From Marivirga aurantiaca (GTDB lineage Bacteria > Bacteroidota > Bacteroidia > Cytophagales > Cyclobacteriaceae): a DNA stretch of 64,000 nucleotides. Positions within the stretch are counted from its first letter, which is position 1. Each line of letters begins with the position of its first letter. This document shows positions 41,774 to 50,407 of the stretch, one piece after another. The notes beneath the pieces are model-generated. The model saw nothing but the letters and a program-made list of their open reading frames with translations. It searched no databases and was not told where the DNA came from. Position numbers and translations under genes: made by a program. Where the stretch lies: positions 62,001-126,000 of the forward strand of contig NZ_JAEQBW010000011.1 in assembly GCF_016679925.1 (NCBI RefSeq), given 5' to 3'.

Positions 41774-42192
41774 TGCTTTTTAATAAATATTCGTTCCTCT
41801 TTATGATAAAATTTACCATCTTTCTCCCAGCTCATATCTACCTGCCACAGCCCGTGTTCAAATTTCTCGATGGGCACCATGTTATTTTCGGCAAGGGCTA
41901 TTTCAAAATCCATTTTGGAATCTGAAGGGCGGAAAAAGACCACCTTACCCTTTACTTCATCAGCACCTTCAAAATATACATACAGATTATCTTTTTGTTG
42001 CTCAATATTGATAGGAGGCTCCCAATTTTGAGCATTTTTCACTTTAGCCATATGTCCCTGGTATGCAATTTCTTCTTCATAATAATCTTCAGCCACCAGG
42101 TTCACTTCCTGATTAAAACTGATAGTGACTAAAGTGATTATCAACAACACAAAAAGGCTAAATACTACTACAATCTTATTTCCCCAATTCAT
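41770..42192 (-). CDS. fixH: FixH/CcoH family cbb3 assembly protein
   Basis: A 140-residue protein with one N-terminal membrane helix (KIVVVFSLFVLLIITLVTIS) and a periplasmic beta domain. It has NLVAEDYYEEEIAYQGHMAKVKNAQ, the conserved FixH region (LVxxdYYxxEixYq), and GLWQVDMSWEKDGKFYHKEE near the end. FixH proteins are needed for stable cbb3 oxidase assembly with the CcoI copper ATPase. It lies 24 bp downstream of ccoG and overlaps the next gene by 4 bp. Confidence 0.9.
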   Translation of the reverse strand: MNWGNKIVVVFSLFVLLIITLVTISFNQEVNLVAEDYYEEEIAYQGHMAKVKNAQNWEPPINIEQQKDNLYVYFEGADEVKGKVVFFRPSDSKMDFEIALAENNMVPIEKFEHGLWQVDMSWEKDGKFYHKEERIFIKKQ

Positions 42193-42216
42193 CTCTTTTA
42201 TTTTTATGTCTATAAT

Positions 42217-43623
42217 TTATTTCTGAAAGCTTTTAGGTCCAGGAAATCTCGATTTGATAGTTTGCACCACTTCATCGTCCTTTTTAACAATCAATTTAAA
42301 CTTATCACCTTTTTCATTGAAAACCCGTCTTGGCATTTCTACGAAAACATATACATCTGCCTTTTCCTGCCCTTCCAAAACTTTCATTTCTCCTGCAGGG
42401 AAAAATAGTTTAGCTCCTTGAGGTGTAACTTCAAAACTTAATTTCATAGGATCAAAGGACTTATTAATCATCTGTAATTGATACATATTACTAATGATAG
42501 AATCATTTTTCATCTGATAAATGGAGCCTGGTGTTCTTGTTAAAGTAGTTTCCACAGATGCTCTGCCCACCAGTAAAAATCCCATAATCCCTAGCAAAAC
42601 AACCAAAACGACTGAGTAAGCCAAAACTCTTGGTGTAATCAATGATTTCTTTCTCTCCTCTACCCCTTCATGTGAATCAAACCTAATCAATCCTTTGGGT
42701 TTATTAATTTTGGTCATCACTTCATCACAAGCATCAATGCAGGCTGTGCAATTCACACATTCCATCTGTGTGCCATTTCTGATGTCAATACCGGTAGGAC
42801 AAACCTGCACACATAAAGTGCAATCTATACAATCTCCTTTATCTGGTTGAGGTGTTCCTTTTTTAAGTTTGCCTCTGGGCTCTCCTCTTAACCAATCGTA
42901 CATTACCACAATTGATTTCTTATCGAGAAAAACTCCCTGTAATCTACCGTAAGGACATACAACAGTGCATGCCTGCTCTCTGAAATAGGAGAAAACAAAA
43001 TAAAATATGCCAGTAAATACCAATAAACCAGTAAAGCCGCCCCAGTTTGCCCTCGGTCCTGAAGAAATGATATTCTGCATTTCCTGGATACCAATTAGGT
43101 AGGCCATAAATGTGTGGGATACCCAAAAGGAAATCAGTAGAAATATCCCTTGCTTAGCTGTTTTCTTCCATACCTTTTCAAAATCCCATGGCTTGGCATT
43201 TAATTTCTTTTGTCTTCCGGCATCTCCTTCAATCCAGTATTCAATTTTACGAAACACCATTTCCATAAAAACCGTCTGCGGACAAGCCCAACCACACCAA
43301 ACCCTACCAAATACCACTGTAAAAAGCAGGATAAAAACCACAAATATCAACAATAGGAAAATCAATAAATGTGTATCCTGAGGCCAGAAAACACTGCCTA
43401 ATATGACGAATTTACGATCAAAAACATTAAATAATAGCAAAGGATGCCCACCTATTTTAAGGAAGGGTCCGGCAAAAAATAAGCCTAAAAGGAGCCATGC
43501 CATAACTCTTCTGTAGTTATGTAATGGCCCTTTTGGTTTTTTAGGATAGATCCAATTCCTCTTTCCTTGCTCCCCTACTGTAGCTAACTGTCCCCTGAAA
43601 TTTTCCTGATCTAAATTGTTCAT
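42217..43623 (-). CDS. ccoG: Cytochrome c oxidase accessory protein CcoG
   Basis: A 468-residue membrane ferredoxin-like protein. Hydrophobic segments at about 38-58, 82-107, 158-180 and 197-214 precede FREQACTVVCPYGRLQGVFL. Two 4Fe-4S motifs follow: CIDCTLCVQVCPTGIDIRNG and CVNCTACIDACDEVM. A fifth membrane helix (ITPRVLAYSVVLVVLLGIMG) leads to a periplasmic Ig-like domain. CcoG reduces copper for delivery to the cbb3 active site. Normal length; it follows ccoP by 3 bp. Confidence 0.94.
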   Translation of the reverse strand: MNNLDQENFRGQLATVGEQGKRNWIYPKKPKGPLHNYRRVMAWLLLGLFFAGPFLKIGGHPLLLFNVFDRKFVILGSVFWPQDTHLLIFLLLIFVVFILLFTVVFGRVWCGWACPQTVFMEMVFRKIEYWIEGDAGRQKKLNAKPWDFEKVWKKTAKQGIFLLISFWVSHTFMAYLIGIQEMQNIISSGPRANWGGFTGLLVFTGIFYFVFSYFREQACTVVCPYGRLQGVFLDKKSIVVMYDWLRGEPRGKLKKGTPQPDKGDCIDCTLCVQVCPTGIDIRNGTQMECVNCTACIDACDEVMTKINKPKGLIRFDSHEGVEERKKSLITPRVLAYSVVLVVLLGIMGFLLVGRASVETTLTRTPGSIYQMKNDSIISNMYQLQMINKSFDPMKLSFEVTPQGAKLFFPAGEMKVLEGQEKADVYVFVEMPRRVFNEKGDKFKLIVKKDDEVVQTIKSRFPGPKSFQK

Positions 43624-43626
43624 ATT

Positions 43627-44619
43627 TTATTCGTTTTCCTGCAATGAGTCTGGTAGTTTTTCAACAGCCTCATCAATTCGTTCTTCGGCCTTTTCTACCT
43701 TTTCCTCTTCTCCTTGCGGATTAACTTGCCTTGGCTTTAACTCCCCCTGAGGCTCTTTAGGAGCCGCAGCTGGTCGCCCCACTAAGCTTAATACATAATT
43801 AGAAACATCTTGAATCTGTTTAGGATTCAGGTTGCCTTTCCATGGGATCATCCCTTTAGCAGGTACTCCTTCATAGACAGTAGTAAAAACACCCTTAATA
43901 TCCTCCCCGTGTATCCAGTATTCATCTGTTAGGTTGGGACCTACTCCTCCTCCACCATCTGCAGCATGGCAAACGGCACAATTAGCCATATAAATTTGTT
44001 TGCCAGCAGCAATCACCGCTTCATCAGTTTCCAATTTTGCTGTTTCTGCCGTAATGCTCATTAAGCCGGCTTTGGCGCGCACCTCTGCCCGCAATGCGGC
44101 TTCTTCAATTTGTGCTTCATATTCTGTTGTCTGATTAGGAATAATATCAAAAATTAAATAAGCAGGCACATAAAATACAGCAAATAAGAAGGTCCCTATG
44201 AAAACATACTTCAACCAGGGAGGCATACCATAATCCATCTCACGAATTCCATCATAATTGTGATCTAACATCATATCACCCTGCTCTTCTACAGGTTTCA
44301 GTTTTCCGGTTACCCATTTTTGCTTAAACTGCTCAAAAAAGCTTGGCCTTTCCACTCCTTTTTCAACTGCTTTTTTATTGAGGATAATATTGGCTGTTTT
44401 CAACATTAAACTGGTCAGTACTACCATTAACAATATAAGTACAATAACCAATGCACCAATAATAAGCAATAACCTGCCTTGCTCGGATTCCATCAAAGTA
44501 GCAATCATTGATTTTGGTTCCAATATTTCTACTGCCTCCTCCGTCTGGGCATATAATCCTACACTTCCTATCAAAAAAATAGGAAGAACTAGCAGCATCC
44601 TTTTTAATATATTATTCAT
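43627..44619 (-). CDS. ccoP: cbb3 oxidase subunit CcoP (single visible haem c site)
   Basis: A 330-residue protein. An N-terminal hydrophobic signal (MNNILKRMLLVLPIFLIGSV) leads to a second helix (LLLIIGALVIVLILLMVVLTSLM). A third (WLKYVFIGTFLFAVFYVPAYL) precedes a cytochrome c domain with CAVCHAADGGGGVGPNL and the distal Met in PAKGMIPWKG. Only one CxxCH is present, whereas proteobacterial CcoP has two. The C terminus is Glu/Lys-rich. It transfers electrons to CcoN. The ATG at 44617-44619 overlaps ccoQ; a longer in-frame start adds 12 residues and is less likely. Confidence 0.92.
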   Translation of the reverse strand: MNNILKRMLLVLPIFLIGSVGLYAQTEEAVEILEPKSMIATLMESEQGRLLLIIGALVIVLILLMVVLTSLMLKTANIILNKKAVEKGVERPSFFEQFKQKWVTGKLKPVEEQGDMMLDHNYDGIREMDYGMPPWLKYVFIGTFLFAVFYVPAYLIFDIIPNQTTEYEAQIEEAALRAEVRAKAGLMSITAETAKLETDEAVIAAGKQIYMANCAVCHAADGGGGVGPNLTDEYWIHGEDIKGVFTTVYEGVPAKGMIPWKGNLNPKQIQDVSNYVLSLVGRPAAAPKEPQGELKPRQVNPQGEEEKVEKAEERIDEAVEKLPDSLQENE

Positions 44620-44806
44620 GTCCTTCAGTTTTTTTAGGTTCCACTTCTGTATCACTGAATGGCATTTGTTCCATTCTTTTGATATAGTTTTTATCAGCTC
44701 TTACCACCCACCATATTAGGCCAACAAAAAAGGCAAAGAAAATAGATAAAGAAATCAGTGGGTAGATTTGAAAATTATCAAGTTGTTCGAAATAGTGTTT
44801 AAACAT
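44612..44806 (-). CDS. ccoQ: cbb3 oxidase small subunit CcoQ
   Basis: A 64-residue protein with one membrane helix (YPLISLSIFFAFFVGLIWWVV) and a charged cytoplasmic tail RADKNYIKRMEQMPFSDTEV. It is typical of FixQ/CcoQ, which stabilises the oxidase complex. It lies 8 bp after ccoNO and overlaps the ccoP start by 8 bp, as expected within the operon. Confidence 0.87.
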   Translation of the reverse strand: MFKHYFEQLDNFQIYPLISLSIFFAFFVGLIWWVVRADKNYIKRMEQMPFSDTEVEPKKTEGHE

Positions 44807-44814
44807 GGCTTTAT

Positions 44815-46941
44815 CTATTTATTTTCTGAAACTTCCATTTTTATATCAGTACCCATTCTTTGCAAATAGGCTATTAAAGCCACAATTTTTTGCTCGGGCA
44901 AGGATTCAATACCATCAGCCTTCAGGTTAGAAACAATACCTTTGGCTTGTGCCAATGCATTTGCTTCAGCCTCCTCATCAAAACCTTCAGGGTAAGGAAC
45001 CCCTAACTTTTGCATCACCCTGATTTTGGCAGGAATTCCCGCCAGATCATAGGTTTCACTAATTAACCATGGATAAGGTGGCATAATGGAGCCCGGAGCC
45101 ATTGAACGCGGATCGTACATGTGGTTAAAATGCCATGAATCGGGATATTTCTCCCCAATTCTATGCAAATCTGGCCCTGTTCGTTTAGACCCCCATAAAA
45201 ACGGATGATCGTATACAAATTCCCCTGCTTTTGAATATTCTCCATAACGCTCAGTCTCATCCCTGAAGGGACGAATCATTTGAGAATGGCAGCCTACACA
45301 ACCTTCACTGATATAAATATCACGTCCTTCCAATTCCAAAGGAGTATAAGGTTGTACAGAGGCTATGCTGGTAACGTCTTTATTTTTCAGTAAAAACGAT
45401 GGAATCAACTCAAAAATACCACCTAATAAAATAGCCACAGTAGTTAAAATGGTGAAAAAAATTGGTTTTCTTTCCCATACATGGTGCCAATATTCTTTGG
45501 CCTTACTTTGTATTTTCTCCAATGCTGGGGCTTCAGCTGCCTCGTTAGCAAGGAATGTTCCCTGTTTGGCTGTTTTCATCAGGTTATAAACCATTACAAA
45601 TACACCAGATAAGTAAAGTAAACCACCAAAAGCTCTTAACATATACATTGGAATGATCTGCAAGGTGGTAGATAAGAAGTTAGGGTAAGCCAATAAACCA
45701 TCAGCAGTAAATTCTTTCCACATTAAACTTTGCGTAATGGCAGATACATACATAGGCAAGGCATAAAACAAAATACCTAAAGTACCCAACCAAAAGTGAG
45801 TATTAGCCAGTTTATTAGAAAAAAGCTTTGTTTGCCACATTTTTGGAATCATCCAATACAGCATCCCGAAGGTTAAGAAACCATTCCAGCCTAAGGCACC
45901 AATATGTACGTGGGCTACAATCCAATCGGTATAGTGAGCTATAGCACTTACATTCTTTAATGATAACATAGGTCCTTCAAAAACCGCCATACCATAAGCA
46001 GTAATAGCAACCACCATAAATTTCAAGATGGCATCTTCTCGCACTTTATCCCATGCCCCCCTTAAGGTAAGTAATCCATTTACCATACCACCCCATGATG
46101 GAGCAATCAACATAATTGAAAAAGCAGTACCTAAAGCCTGAGCCCATTCAGGTAAAGAAGTATACAATAAGTGATGCGGGCCTGCCCAGATATAAAGAAA
46201 AATTAAGGCCCAAAAGTGCACAATGGACAATTTATAGGAATAAATAGGTCTGTTGGCTGCTTTAGGAAGGAAATAATACATCAACCCTAAATAAGGCGTA
46301 GTTAGAAAGAATGCCACCGCATTATGACCATACCACCACTGAACCAACGCATCCTGCACACCTGCAAATGCTGAATAAGATTTCATAAAGCTTACCGGCA
46401 AAGCAAATGAATTAACAATATGCAAAACAGCCACAGTAACAAAAGAAGCAATGTAGAACCAGATGGCCACATACATATGTCGCTCCCTTCTTCTTAAAAT
46501 GGTACCAATCATGTTAATACCAAAAACTACCCAGATCAAGGCAATGGCAATATCAATTGGCCATTCCAACTCAGCATACTCTTTAGAGGAGGTAAAGCCC
46601 ATGGGTAAAGTAATTACCGCAGCAACAATGATTAATTGCCATCCCCAGAAATTGATCCAGGAAAGTGTGTCATTAAACATTCTTGTTTTGAGTAAACGCT
46701 GCATGGAATAATACACCCCGGCAAAAATAGCATTCCCCACAAATGCGAAAATTACAGCATTGGTATGTAGAGGCCTTATTCTCCCATAAGTGGTGTATTG
46801 CGAGCCTAAATTGGCTTCAGGTAAAAATAACTGAGTGGCCACTAAAAGGCCCACCAGCATGCCAATAGCGCCCCATACTACCGTAGCTATGGAGAAGTAT
46901 TTGACTACCTTGTTGTCGTAATGAAATTTCTCAATTCCCAT
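44815..46941 (-). CDS. ccoNO: cbb3 oxidase fused catalytic/cytochrome c subunit CcoN-CcoO
   Basis: A 708-residue fusion. Residues 1 to about 470 are CcoN, with 12 membrane segments and haem-copper ligands: LHTNAVIFAFVGNAIF (low-spin haem His), WYGHNAVAFFLTTPYLGLMYY (CuB His), IWAGPHHLLYTSLPEW (CuB His pair) and IVAHVHIGALGWNG (haem His pair). After a helix at about 500-525, CcoO follows, with GCVGCHSQMIRPFRDETERYG as the haem c site and HLYDPRSMAPGSIMPPY-like HMYDPRSMAPGSIMPPYPWL carrying the Met ligand. It reduces O2 to water with high affinity and pumps protons. Fusion of the two subunits is known in Bacteroidota. Confidence 0.96.
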   Translation of the reverse strand: MGIEKFHYDNKVVKYFSIATVVWGAIGMLVGLLVATQLFLPEANLGSQYTTYGRIRPLHTNAVIFAFVGNAIFAGVYYSMQRLLKTRMFNDTLSWINFWGWQLIIVAAVITLPMGFTSSKEYAELEWPIDIAIALIWVVFGINMIGTILRRRERHMYVAIWFYIASFVTVAVLHIVNSFALPVSFMKSYSAFAGVQDALVQWWYGHNAVAFFLTTPYLGLMYYFLPKAANRPIYSYKLSIVHFWALIFLYIWAGPHHLLYTSLPEWAQALGTAFSIMLIAPSWGGMVNGLLTLRGAWDKVREDAILKFMVVAITAYGMAVFEGPMLSLKNVSAIAHYTDWIVAHVHIGALGWNGFLTFGMLYWMIPKMWQTKLFSNKLANTHFWLGTLGILFYALPMYVSAITQSLMWKEFTADGLLAYPNFLSTTLQIIPMYMLRAFGGLLYLSGVFVMVYNLMKTAKQGTFLANEAAEAPALEKIQSKAKEYWHHVWERKPIFFTILTTVAILLGGIFELIPSFLLKNKDVTSIASVQPYTPLELEGRDIYISEGCVGCHSQMIRPFRDETERYGEYSKAGEFVYDHPFLWGSKRTGPDLHRIGEKYPDSWHFNHMYDPRSMAPGSIMPPYPWLISETYDLAGIPAKIRVMQKLGVPYPEGFDEEAEANALAQAKGIVSNLKADGIESLPEQKIVALIAYLQRMGTDIKMEVSENK

Positions 46942-46948
46942 GTGATTG

Positions 46949-47143
46949 TTATTTATTGTTTATAGATTTTACATTATTGGTTTTTTTGTCACTTTTTTGA
47001 GTGGGTGTGTCGTCCCAAAGCATTCTGTAAGAGGGAGTAGAAGCATCATCAAATTGGCCTGCTTTAACGGCCCAAATGAAAGCTCCTAAAAATCCAAGAG
47101 CTACCACTAAGCTCACCACTATTAATACAATGAGTATATTCAT
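46949..47143 (-). CDS. ccoS: cbb3 oxidase maturation protein CcoS
   Basis: A 64-residue protein with one N-terminal helix (MNILIVLIVVSLVVALGFLG), then AFIWAVKAGQFDDASTPSYRMLWDD, which contains the CcoS signature W-x-V-x-x-G-Q-F-D-D. CcoS is required for insertion of haem and copper into CcoN. It overlaps ccoI by 4 bp and precedes ccoNO by 7 bp. Confidence 0.93.
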   Translation of the reverse strand: MNILIVLIVVSLVVALGFLGAFIWAVKAGQFDDASTPSYRMLWDDTPTQKSDKKTNNVKSINNK

Positions 47144-49572
47144 AACTTTAAATCTTTAGCATGGTGTAAACCTGACTTTTTGGAGAGGTACTTTACTCCA
47201 AGTGTGCCAAGCATCACTACCGAAACAGAGCTTACAGGCATTAAAACAGCTGCTATCACAGGGGAGAGCATAGCCTGAACAGCAAAGCTTAAACCCACTA
47301 CATTATAGGAGAAAGACAGTACAAAACCCGCCAAAACCATATAGTAGCTTCTCTTTGAAAATTTCATAAACAGAGGCAGTGAAGTAAATTGATTGCCCAA
47401 CATTATGGCATCACAGGCCGGACTAAACTGACTGGTGGATTCCGTTACGGCCAATCCAAAATCACTTTTCATTAAAGCTCCGGAATCATTTAGCCCATCC
47501 CCGGCCATCAAAACCTTGTGATTTTCTTCCTGCAACTTTTGGATAAAATCCCTTTTCTGACCCGGCAACTGCTGGAAATACATATTATCAGGGGCAATCC
47601 ATTTTTTCAGGTAATCTTTTTCAGAAGGGTTATCTCCTGAGAGTAAATGCAACTCAAAGTTTTGATTAAGATTACTCAATAAATCCCCCATTCCTTTTCT
47701 GAAAACATGCCTTACTGAGAAAGAGCCAACTGTTTGTCCATCCACCGAGACAAAAACCACAGAACTATTATTCTCAGAAGAAGCAACTTCCTTATCTGGT
47801 TCAACAAAAGACTGCTTCCCTATTTTTACAACTTTTCCATTTACGGAAGCGGAAATTCCCTGTCCTGCAGTTTCTTTAAAATCAGTAATATTCTGTTGCG
47901 GGTAGAATGGCAACCAGTTATAAATAATTCTGCTTAACGGATGCTTGCTTTGATTCAGCACCGAACTGATAGCAGCCAATATTTTGTGATCAGGAAGCGT
48001 ACCTTCAAAAGTTACTTCCGCTTTATCAGGATAAGTAAGTGTGCCTGTTTTATCAAAAACTACGGTATCAATAGCAGACATTTGTTCTATGGAATGGGTG
48101 TTTTTCACAAAGAATCCATGCTTCCCCAGCACCCGCATGGCAGTACCTAAAGTAACAGGCGTAGCCATGGCCAAAGCACAAGGACATGCAATAATCAATA
48201 CTGAAGTGAAAGCTTTCAAAGCCTGATCAGCTGTGCCAGCCATCATCCAGTAAATACCTGCAACAACAGCTATCACTAAAACAATTGCGGTGAAATACTT
48301 ACTGATTCTGTCTGCTGTATTTTGCACTTTGGCTTTTGAGTGATGCTGAAGTGATTCATCGTCCCATAATTGCGATAAATAGCTTTGGGATGGTCTCTTT
48401 TTAACCTGAATTAAAACAGAAGCTCCTTTCAGCCTGCCCCCTGCATAAATCAATTCTTCTTTCTGTTTAGATTCCGGCATGGATTCCCCTGTCACAAAAC
48501 TATAATCTATTAATGCTTCGTCTGACAACAGTAAACTATCGGCCGGAATAATTTCTTCATTTCTGATGCGTAATACATCAGATGGCAAAACACTGTTAAG
48601 CAGTACCTGTTCTTCTTTATTTTGAGCAATCCGGGTAACAGAAAGCGGAAAAAATGATTTCACGTCTCTATCGAATCTTAAATGATCAAAAGTTTTTTGC
48701 TGATAGAGTTTCCCTAGTAAAAGGAAAAAGAGCAACCCCGCCAGAGAATCAAGATAACCCAAGCCGGATTGGAAGAATATGATGTAATAGCTATAAGTGA
48801 AAAGTGCAATGATGCCTATGCTAATGGGAACATCCATGTTTATTTGCTTTTGCCTAATTGCTCCCCAGGAAGATTTGTAGTAATCCTGCGCAGAATATAG
48901 AAGCACAGGCAAAGCCAAAACTGCATTAAGATACGGGAATAGGGATTCTATTCCACTTCCGTTGAAAATATCCATGCCGAAGTATTCCGGTAGGCTAAAC
49001 AGCATACTGTTGCCAAAAACAAAACCTGCAATTCCTAATTGCAACCAGATTCTTCTATATGGGTTTGTTTTATGATCCTTTTTATCTAATTGAATATCAG
49101 GCGTATAAGCTAATGAATCCAGAAGCTTTACTAACTCCAACAAGGAAACTTTATGATGGTCAAAAGAAATATTAACAGTTTTCTTATTAAAATCCACTCT
49201 GCTGGATTGTATTCCATCGTTCAGTTTATAAAGCTTTTCCAAAAGCCAAATACATGCGCTGCAATGTATGGCAGGAATATAAAAGCGCACCTTACTGACG
49301 GATTCATTTTTGAAATCAAGGAGACTATTGGCAAAAGCCTCATCATTGAGGAAATTGAAAGAATTTTGTTGGCCTTTTCTCCGACTTACGCCTGGTTTAT
49401 CTGCTACACAATAAAAGTTAGAAAGGTCATTTTCCTGGATAAGCTCAAAAACCAATTTACAGCCCTCACAGCAAAAGTAGCTTTCATTGCTCTCAATGAT
49501 TTGTTCATCACAGGGCTCACCACAGTGTTGACAGCTTACAATTTTCTCCTTTATAACAGTATGATTCATCAT
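47140..49572 (-). CDS. ccoI: Copper-transporting P-type ATPase CcoI/FixI
   Basis: An 810-residue P1B-type ATPase. A Cys-rich N-terminal zinc-finger-like domain (C14, C17, C21, C34, C35, C38) precedes an HMA-like domain with C104 and C107 in IHCSACIW. The membrane metal site is IACPCALAMATPVTL. The phosphorylation motif is VFDKTGTLTYPDK, and the hinge is MAGDGLNDSGALMKSDFG. It exports or delivers Cu for cbb3 oxidase assembly. It heads the leftward eight-gene operon ccoI-S-NO-Q-P-G-fixH-tauE/safE, with a promoter and palindromic operator just upstream. Confidence 0.96.
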   Translation of the reverse strand: MMNHTVIKEKIVSCQHCGEPCDEQIIESNESYFCCEGCKLVFELIQENDLSNFYCVADKPGVSRRKGQQNSFNFLNDEAFANSLLDFKNESVSKVRFYIPAIHCSACIWLLEKLYKLNDGIQSSRVDFNKKTVNISFDHHKVSLLELVKLLDSLAYTPDIQLDKKDHKTNPYRRIWLQLGIAGFVFGNSMLFSLPEYFGMDIFNGSGIESLFPYLNAVLALPVLLYSAQDYYKSSWGAIRQKQINMDVPISIGIIALFTYSYYIIFFQSGLGYLDSLAGLLFFLLLGKLYQQKTFDHLRFDRDVKSFFPLSVTRIAQNKEEQVLLNSVLPSDVLRIRNEEIIPADSLLLSDEALIDYSFVTGESMPESKQKEELIYAGGRLKGASVLIQVKKRPSQSYLSQLWDDESLQHHSKAKVQNTADRISKYFTAIVLVIAVVAGIYWMMAGTADQALKAFTSVLIIACPCALAMATPVTLGTAMRVLGKHGFFVKNTHSIEQMSAIDTVVFDKTGTLTYPDKAEVTFEGTLPDHKILAAISSVLNQSKHPLSRIIYNWLPFYPQQNITDFKETAGQGISASVNGKVVKIGKQSFVEPDKEVASSENNSSVVFVSVDGQTVGSFSVRHVFRKGMGDLLSNLNQNFELHLLSGDNPSEKDYLKKWIAPDNMYFQQLPGQKRDFIQKLQEENHKVLMAGDGLNDSGALMKSDFGLAVTESTSQFSPACDAIMLGNQFTSLPLFMKFSKRSYYMVLAGFVLSFSYNVVGLSFAVQAMLSPVIAAVLMPVSSVSVVMLGTLGVKYLSKKSGLHHAKDLKL

Positions 49573-49594
49573 TCGTAAGAATTATTCCTTGATA

Positions 49595-49641
49595 CAATGT
49601 TAAGGCTCGTTTGCCCTAAAAAACATGACATAGATCATGTT
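49595..49641 (-). promoter_or_regulatory. cbb3 operon promoter with AACATGA-N6-TCATGTT operator
   Basis: A perfect 7-bp inverted repeat, AACATGA (49622-49628) and TCATGTT (49635-49641), with TGA-N6-TCA at its core. Read leftward, TAACATTG (complement of 49595-49602) matches TANNTTTG at all but one position. The palindrome centre is 29.5 bp before the -7 box, the same spacing as at hemN. The ccoI start lies 22 bp beyond the -7 box. Confidence 0.65.
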
Positions 49642-49665
49642 CTGAGCATGAGATTAATCAAATTC

Positions 49666-50271
49666 TCATGGCTGGAAAATAGCTGGCAATAACATATTGT
49701 AATTAGAAAGTCGGGAAGCATATTGGATATAATCAGGCAAATCTTTTAATGGGAGCATCAGTAGGCCTACTTCATCTGTTGTAGCAAATTCATGAAAATC
49801 CGCTACAGTATGCAAATTCAATTTAATAAAGCCCAAAGGCTCGAAGTATTGCTTTGTCAACTCAACCAAATCATGTTCTTTGCTTCTGTTGGCTTTAGTT
49901 AAAGCATAAGGTGAAATAACATTGGCCGGGACTTTCCTTTCTTTTAAGAAGGGTAACAAAGCAAGTATTGATGGCTCAAAATTGTCTGACCCGGTAAATT
50001 TTATTAAAACTTTACGGGTGATTCTTTTCCCCTGATGGTAAAACAGCACGGGTTTTCTCCAGCTTGAAATACTCTTATACAATCCAGCCGAATCAACCTT
50101 CACCTTTTTATTGAACAACTCTGATAAAGGCAATATCAAAGAATCTTTCGTCTGAAACTTTGATAAACAATTTGTACACCCCCCACTTTTACACGAATAG
50201 AGTGACCTTGCCAGCTCCCAGTCGTTTAATAAAAAAGGATCTTTATTTTCGATATGGACTATCTTACTCAT
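49666..50271 (-). CDS. Unidentified protein with N-terminal Cys cluster
   Basis: A 201-residue cytoplasmic protein that I do not recognise. Near the N terminus it has C27, C32 and C35 in LYSCKSGGCTNCLSK, a possible metal or cluster site. Later parts alternate strands and helices: KVLIKFTGSDNFEPSILALL, PFLKERKVPANVISPYAL and GLLMLPLKDLPDYIQYASRL, which faintly recalls a universal-stress-protein-like alpha/beta fold; that is a weak impression. It lies upstream of the cbb3 operon on the same strand, 94 bp from ccoI, with the cbb3 operator between its stop and ccoI. A TGA-N6-TCA site precedes its start. Confidence 0.6.
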   Translation of the reverse strand: MSKIVHIENKDPFLLNDWELARSLYSCKSGGCTNCLSKFQTKDSLILPLSELFNKKVKVDSAGLYKSISSWRKPVLFYHQGKRITRKVLIKFTGSDNFEPSILALLPFLKERKVPANVISPYALTKANRSKEHDLVELTKQYFEPLGFIKLNLHTVADFHEFATTDEVGLLMLPLKDLPDYIQYASRLSNYNMLLPAIFQP

Positions 50272-50346
50272 AATCTCTCTTTCTTTAATTAGGACAAAAT
50301 TGAAAGAATTTTCGCTGCCCTGACCTGAGATTGATAAGCTTGCTAC

Positions 50347-50360
50347 ATGATAAAAGTCAT
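50347..50360. promoter_or_regulatory. Possible third TGA-N6-TCA operator
   Basis: ATGATAAAAGTCAT has perfect ATGA/TCAT arms with the TGA-N6-TCA core, in the divergent gap between the Cys-containing protein and the DsbA-family gene. Unlike the hemN and cbb3 sites, no TANNTTTG-like box lies 29-30 bp away on either strand, so the evidence is weaker. Confidence 0.35.
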
Positions 50361-50407
50361 AGTTTTAAGAAAAAAACTATTTTTACTAGAGAAACGTATG
50401 TAGGTAC

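Noticed and set aside
41072-49572. Possible CRISPR, phage or integrated element in the central region
   Set aside because: All genes form a normal cbb3 oxidase operon with tight spacing; no spaced repeats, integrase or structural phage genes were found anywhere in the window.
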